Positions 61,201 to 64,000 of a stretch of DNA of 64,000 bases are shown piece by piece (the stretch's first letter is position 1; every line of letters starts with the position of its first letter). The notes beneath the pieces were generated by a model. That model did not search any database. It was given only the letters and a program-made list of their open reading frames with translations, and was not told where the DNA came from. The position numbers and the translations under genes are program-made. Origin of the DNA: DATMER01 sp031390755 (GTDB lineage Bacteria; Acidobacteriota; Thermoanaerobaculia; Multivoradales; UBA5704); NCBI GenBank assembly GCA_031390755.1, contig JANMTS010000085.1, positions 1 through 64,000 of the forward strand, read 5' to 3'.

Positions 61201-63946
61201 GCGTGCGTGCGCCTGAGGGATCGGTCACCGAGGTCGGGTTGCCGTTGGCGTCGTAGGTGTAGGTGGTCACCCCACCGGCGGCGTCCGTCGTGGTGAGCAG
61301 GTTTCCCTTGACGTCATAGGTGTTCGTCGTCACCCCGTCCAGCGGATCGACCGCCGTGAGCACCTGCGCCCGGGAGTCGTAGGTGTAATGGGTGACATGG
61401 CCCAGCGGGTCAGCGATCGAGGTGACGTTGTCGGAGGCGTCGTAGCTGTAGGAGGTAGTCTCGCCGAGAGGGTTGGTCTCGGCGAGCAAGTTATCGCGCG
61501 CGTCGAAGCTCCGTGTCGTCACCTTCCCAAGAGCATCCGTCTCGCGGATGATGTTCCCCCGCGCGTCGAATTCGAAAACCCGCGAGTGCCCCAACCGGTC
61601 GGTTATGACCTCTCGATTCTCTGCCAGGCTGTGCGTCAGCTCAATCTTCTTGCCGAAGGCATCCGTCGTGCTGATCAACCTCCCCAAGGCATCGTATTCG
61701 TTGCGGATCGGCTGCCGGCCGAGCGAGTCCTGGATGGAGAGCAGAAAGTGGTCGTCGTAGGTGAAGTGGGTGGTCGCCTCCCCACGGTCCGTTACCGCGA
61801 CCAGGTCGACGGCGGTGTCGTACGAGTAGGTGAGGCTCTCTCCCGCAGGATCCGCGATCCGCGTGATCTTGCCCTGAACATCTCGCTCGAAAACAACCCC
61901 TTCGCCGCTGGAGTGAGTGATTCCATTGCGGCCGAAGGTCAGCGTGTTCCCGTTTCGATCCGTCAAGTTGATCAGCCCTGCCGCCTGATCGATCACGAAC
62001 GCACGCCCGTCCTGCATCGTCAACCGGTAGCGCCCTGGGTCTTCGAGCTCAACCCCGTCTTGATCCCAAAGCTGCACGGTCCCTGGAAAGCTGCCCACGA
62101 CCAGCGCCTGAGGATTCTGGTCGAGCATCTCCAGGGAGCCGACAGTCCCTGGAAGCGGCACATAGGAGATGTTGACGACCTGGGGTGGCGCTAAGAGTTG
62201 GCATTCCGGAGTCAGCTTCGGCCGGAAGCGCAAAACCTTGTCGTCCGGCAGAGTGATCGTGACCTGATGCTCTCGCACGGGCTGAACACAGTAGGTCGGG
62301 AACGATCCCCCACTCGTCACTCCCTGCCAGCTCTCGCCGACCGGCCCATCCTCCTGCAGGCGAACCCTGCTCACGCTCAGCGTCCACCCCACCCCGAAAT
62401 CACCGACACGTTTGTCGCGGCTGTCGTAGGTGCGGATGACCTGAATGGGCAGACCCGCGAGCGGAACCTCGAGATCGACGAAGGACAGGGTGAAGTTGCC
62501 GATCTTGAGGTTTCCCTCCACCACGACGTCGATGAAGACCGAGGCCGACTGGCCCTGGAAGTCGGTGGCATTCAGCTCGATCTCATAGAGGCCGTTGAGG
62601 AGAAGGGTAGGATCGAACTTTGCCAGCACTCCGTTGGTGACAGGGGTGTTGCCCGTGGCGAAGGTCGTGAACGCGCCGGCCTCCCCCTTGAGGCGCCAGG
62701 CCAGCGTCCAGTTCTCCAGGAGGTTGCTACGCACGGTCCCCACGATGTCCGTCGGCGCGGTGATCGTCGCGGCGTTCGCCGGGCTGGTGATCGCCACCTC
62801 CGGCGGCAGGCCGGCATTGGACAGCGTGAGCGTCGTATCTTCGGTGGCATAGATCCAGTAGCCCCGGCCCGGGAGCATTCGCTCCAGGTCGTTGGCCCAG
62901 GCGGGCACGGCCACGTCGAAGACCTCCCAGGGGTCGGCCGGGTCGGCCGGGTCCCAGCCGTAGACGCGCTGGAACCTGCCCGCGATCGAGGAGAGCGCCG
63001 CGAGCACCGGCCGCGGCTGCGAGAGCGGATAGCCGATCAGGTTCCAGCCCTGGCAGAGCTGGATCGAGGTCTCGGCCGGCTCGGTCCCGGAGACCGCGAG
63101 CGGCGCCGCCACCGTGGCCCGCACCCAGAGCCCGATCCGGTGATCGATCGCGGTCAGCGAGCTCTCGGCCGGAGCCGCCGGGTCGTAGGTGCGCCACCGG
63201 TCGGAGGAACAGGCGTCGTAGGCATGGGCGACGTTGTAGCTCCCCGAGATGGACGCAAGGACGGCAGCCGGATCGACGCTGTCCGGCTGCTTCGGCAGGG
63301 AGATCAGGTTCCAGCCGGAGAGGAGAGAGATCGCATCCGGGGAAGGAGCGGCGGCCGGGGCCGCCATGGGCTGAGGGGCCGCCGGCGCCGTGGAGGCGGC
63401 CGGCATGTCGGGGAGGGAGGGCGGCGGTGGGACGGTGGAGGCGAGGAGCACGGGGCCCCTCACCCCCATCCCCTCTCCCATCGCACTCTCTTCCCCCGGG
63501 AGAGGGGCGCCCGCTCCCAACGGAGATTTCTCAAACACCACTTCCGAGAATGCCGCCGCCCCTTCGGGGCTTGGGGGTTTTTGGGACTCGCCTACCTGGG
63601 GTTGAAACCCCAGGCTATATGCCTGCGCCCCTTCCGGGGCTCCCACTAGCGCCTCTGCTGGCGCGTCTGATTGCTGCCCCCCCTCTCCCAGTGGAAGAGA
63701 GGCGATGGGAGAGGTGACTGGGGTAAGGGGCCTGAGCCCCTCCAGCACCCGCAGAGCCTCTTCGATCGTTGCCTCATCCGGCCATGGGCGACCCCTCCCC
63801 TCCAATTCCGCGGGAAGCTTCACCAGGTGGGACCGCAGGCGCGTCTGCTCAGCCAGGGCCGGCCCGTCGAATACCAAATTGAGCACCAGGAGAAGCGCCA
63901 GGTGCGCAAAGAGGGGACTCCAGCGGCGGAACGTTCTCATTAGCAT
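58217..63946 (-). CDS. Rhs/YD-repeat polymorphic toxin (1909 aa)
   Basis: A signal peptide ends near residue 32. Residues 72-164 are an in-frame insertion of a palindromic repeat. Two GWNLIxxP-type modules lie at about 205-370, then an Ig-like module and a beta-rich entry region. About 45 YD repeats (TYDxxGNxxxxTD-type) at about 640-1600 build the Rhs cocoon. The Rhs core ends in FYYLRARWMDPRVGRFGSED, then DPSGRSEF, near residue 1708. The C-terminal 200 residues start with two hydrophobic helices (LLISAAIGGIISAI) and end in a compact domain (VFVNPNATKHMVEVL, then GAWELIFVIEKK). This is the likely toxin, family not identified. An immunity candidate follows directly. Confidence 0.9.
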   Translation of the reverse strand: MLMRTFRRWSPLFAHLALLLVLNLVFDGPALAEQTRLRSHLVKLPAELEGRGRPWPDEATIEEALRVLEGLRPLTPVTSPIASLPLGEGGQQSDAPAEALVGAPEGAQAYSLGFQPQVGESQKPPSPEGAAAFSEVVFEKSPLGAGAPLPGEESAMGEGMGVRGPVLLASTVPPPPSLPDMPAASTAPAAPQPMAAPAAAPSPDAISLLSGWNLISLPKQPDSVDPAAVLASISGSYNVAHAYDACSSDRWRTYDPAAPAESSLTAIDHRIGLWVRATVAAPLAVSGTEPAETSIQLCQGWNLIGYPLSQPRPVLAALSSIAGRFQRVYGWDPADPADPWEVFDVAVPAWANDLERMLPGRGYWIYATEDTTLTLSNAGLPPEVAITSPANAATITAPTDIVGTVRSNLLENWTLAWRLKGEAGAFTTFATGNTPVTNGVLAKFDPTLLLNGLYEIELNATDFQGQSASVFIDVVVEGNLKIGNFTLSFVDLEVPLAGLPIQVIRTYDSRDKRVGDFGVGWTLSVSRVRLQEDGPVGESWQGVTSGGSFPTYCVQPVREHQVTITLPDDKVLRFRPKLTPECQLLAPPQVVNISYVPLPGTVGSLEMLDQNPQALVVGSFPGTVQLWDQDGVELEDPGRYRLTMQDGRAFVIDQAAGLINLTDRNGNTLTFGRNGITHSSGEGVVFERDVQGKITRIADPAGESLTYSYDTAVDLVAVTDRGEATTHFTYDDHFLLSIQDSLGRQPIRNEYDALGRLISTTDAFGKKIELTHSLAENREVITDRLGHSRVFEFDARGNIIRETDALGKVTTRSFDARDNLLAETNPLGETTSYSYDASDNVTSIADPLGHVTHYTYDSRAQVLTAVDPLDGVTTNTYDVKGNLLTTTDAAGGVTTYTYDANGNPTSVTDPSGARTLYAYDSAGHVTRITDALGHATTYTYDQRGNRLTETTQRTTASGTETLVTTRTYDPQGHELSVTDAAGGVSSNSYDTLGQVTSRTDALGRTTRLAYDNAGRPTTTTYSDGTTETRSYDAEGHLISQTDRAGRVTTYTYDAAGRQLSTTFLGTIRRNSYDAAGRVVASTDARGNVTRYEYDAAGRRIKVIDPLGHEMRYFYDAAGNQVAFLDARDHTTQLDYDALGRLTRTVYPDGTEARQAYDEVGRRISSIDQAGRTTRFSYDDNSRLVSVTDALSQVTAYAYDEVGNRTSQTDANGHTTRFGFDRLGRQTRRELPDGSVETRVFDAVGNLLTHNDFSGATKTYAYDSMNRLLTKNLPGGSVVTFTYQSTGQRATQTDARGTTTYQYDVQDRLESLVYPDGRALTYRYDDEGNRTEHVALLAGGVTLSSRFSYDALNRLATVTDPLGRVYTHDYDAVGNRAEVSYPNGVATRYSYNALNRLTQLTALAAGGGVVASYAYTLGPSGNRTRIDEAGGLSRSYTYDALYRLVGEEVTGSTGLFYRNGFTYDPVGNRLTQAKTGSTGGTTTLTYGYDNRDRLLTETGTSYTWDANGNLRSKSGTDGATYTWDSENRLTEVSRANGDVVKHAYDADGNRVRTEITPAIGPPVVTDYLVDPFAELSQVIAETDAAGAWSQYFVRGDDLLAVLRPTQTRFYHSDGLGSIRALTDETGTVTDTYTFSAFGELLAHTGTDPNAYLFAGEPLDPNSGFYYLRARWMDPRVGRFGSEDSWPGHLFEPESLHRYVYVGNDPTNKIDPSGRSEFSLSGLLISAAIGGIISAITGINAQSTLASVGKDFLLGALEGALLYGAGVAVFKAFVRLGNLAVQSYRGAQAARIARAIERVLSRVVNAGELHPGTSLPKFFTFRSTLGDVFVNPNATKHMVEVLKSTGNAGSTRAATALMLQELDAAITRAAIEGFRYGSPIRVGAWELIFVIEKKVGTELVPLVLKHAIFFF
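63454..63732. repeat. Palindromic element translated in frame inside the Rhs gene
   Basis: Imperfect inverted ends of about 31 bp (63454-63482 and 63702-63732) enclose nested palindromes, including CCTGGGGTT/AACCCCAGG near 63595-63614. The length of about 279 bases is a multiple of three, so the Rhs frame is kept and the element adds about 93 residues (MGEGMGVRGPV and PLGEGGQQSDAP mark its ends). Same family as the intergenic element at 9178-9346. Confidence 0.8.
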
Positions 63947-64000
63947 TCCAAACCTCGCTGTCCCGTCTCCGGGAAGAGAAAGCCACCGATCCCGGAAACG
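63947..64000. other. Upstream edge of the Rhs gene
   Basis: The last 54 bases hold the start region of the Rhs gene. On the minus strand a GAGG and an A/T-rich GGAATGCTA precede two possible ATGs (63946 and 63940). No complete promoter is visible before the window ends. Confidence 0.35.

Noticed and set aside
1..64000. tRNA or rRNA genes
   Set aside because: No cloverleaf-like or conserved rRNA stretch was recognised by eye; a scan could still find one.

Overview
The window is about two-thirds G+C and densely coded on both strands, with many GTG starts. It carries genes for glycan and nucleotide-sugar metabolism, a quinoprotein oxidase pair, toxin-antitoxin-like pairs, and very large secreted repeat proteins (DUF11, CARDB, FG-GAP, PKD, Ig-like, beta-helix, LamG, dockerin). 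This fits a free-living, secretion-rich Gram-negative bacterium. My best guess is an Acidobacteriota-like lineage, but no marker gene is present and the guess rests only on gene style.

Layout. 1-10.4 kb: an envelope-glycan region with two extended-SDR epimerases, a methyltransferase, a Gfo/Idh oxidoreductase, a Wzx-like flippase and a sugar-nucleotide transferase, plus three tandem secreted paralogs sharing a C-terminal lectin-like domain. 10.1-14.6 kb: an orphan antitoxin-like gene, a NACHT NTPase fused to a formylglycine-generating-enzyme/C-type-lectin-like domain, two low-complexity arrays and a DUF433/DUF5615 pair. 14.8-21.6 kb: a GT39-like membrane glycosyltransferase, a LodB/LodA-type pair (flavoprotein plus CTQ oxidase), and a BlaI-type repressor coupled to an M56 peptidase with a TonB C-terminal domain. 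21.6-26.4 kb: an AbiEii-like nucleotidyltransferase pair, a sulfatase-like lipoprotein, a secreted propeller-like protein and a GDSL hydrolase with a dockerin. 26.4-28.1 kb: a gene-poor, lower-GC stretch with a gene tail, a repeat array and a frame-disrupted excisionase-type HTH gene.

28.1-63.9 kb is the most unusual part. Seven minus-strand genes follow one another with gaps of 86 bases or less: an Rhs toxin (1909 aa), a probable immunity gene, two unknown small proteins, a chimeric FnIII/beta-helix/ankyrin protein (495 aa), a beta-helix/FnIII/LamG protein (2548 aa) and a giant multidomain exoprotein (6486 aa). The last three are linked by an ATGA overlap and by a stop codon that abuts the next start. 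Their layout suggests one surface-protein and polymorphic-toxin expression block.

Other features that stand out are a 39-bp perfect-arm nested palindrome between genes at 9.2 kb whose relative is translated in frame inside the Rhs gene; indel scars, two of them compensating pairs, at three loci (real decay or assembly error); and -10-like boxes directly before some GTG starts, suggesting leaderless transcripts.
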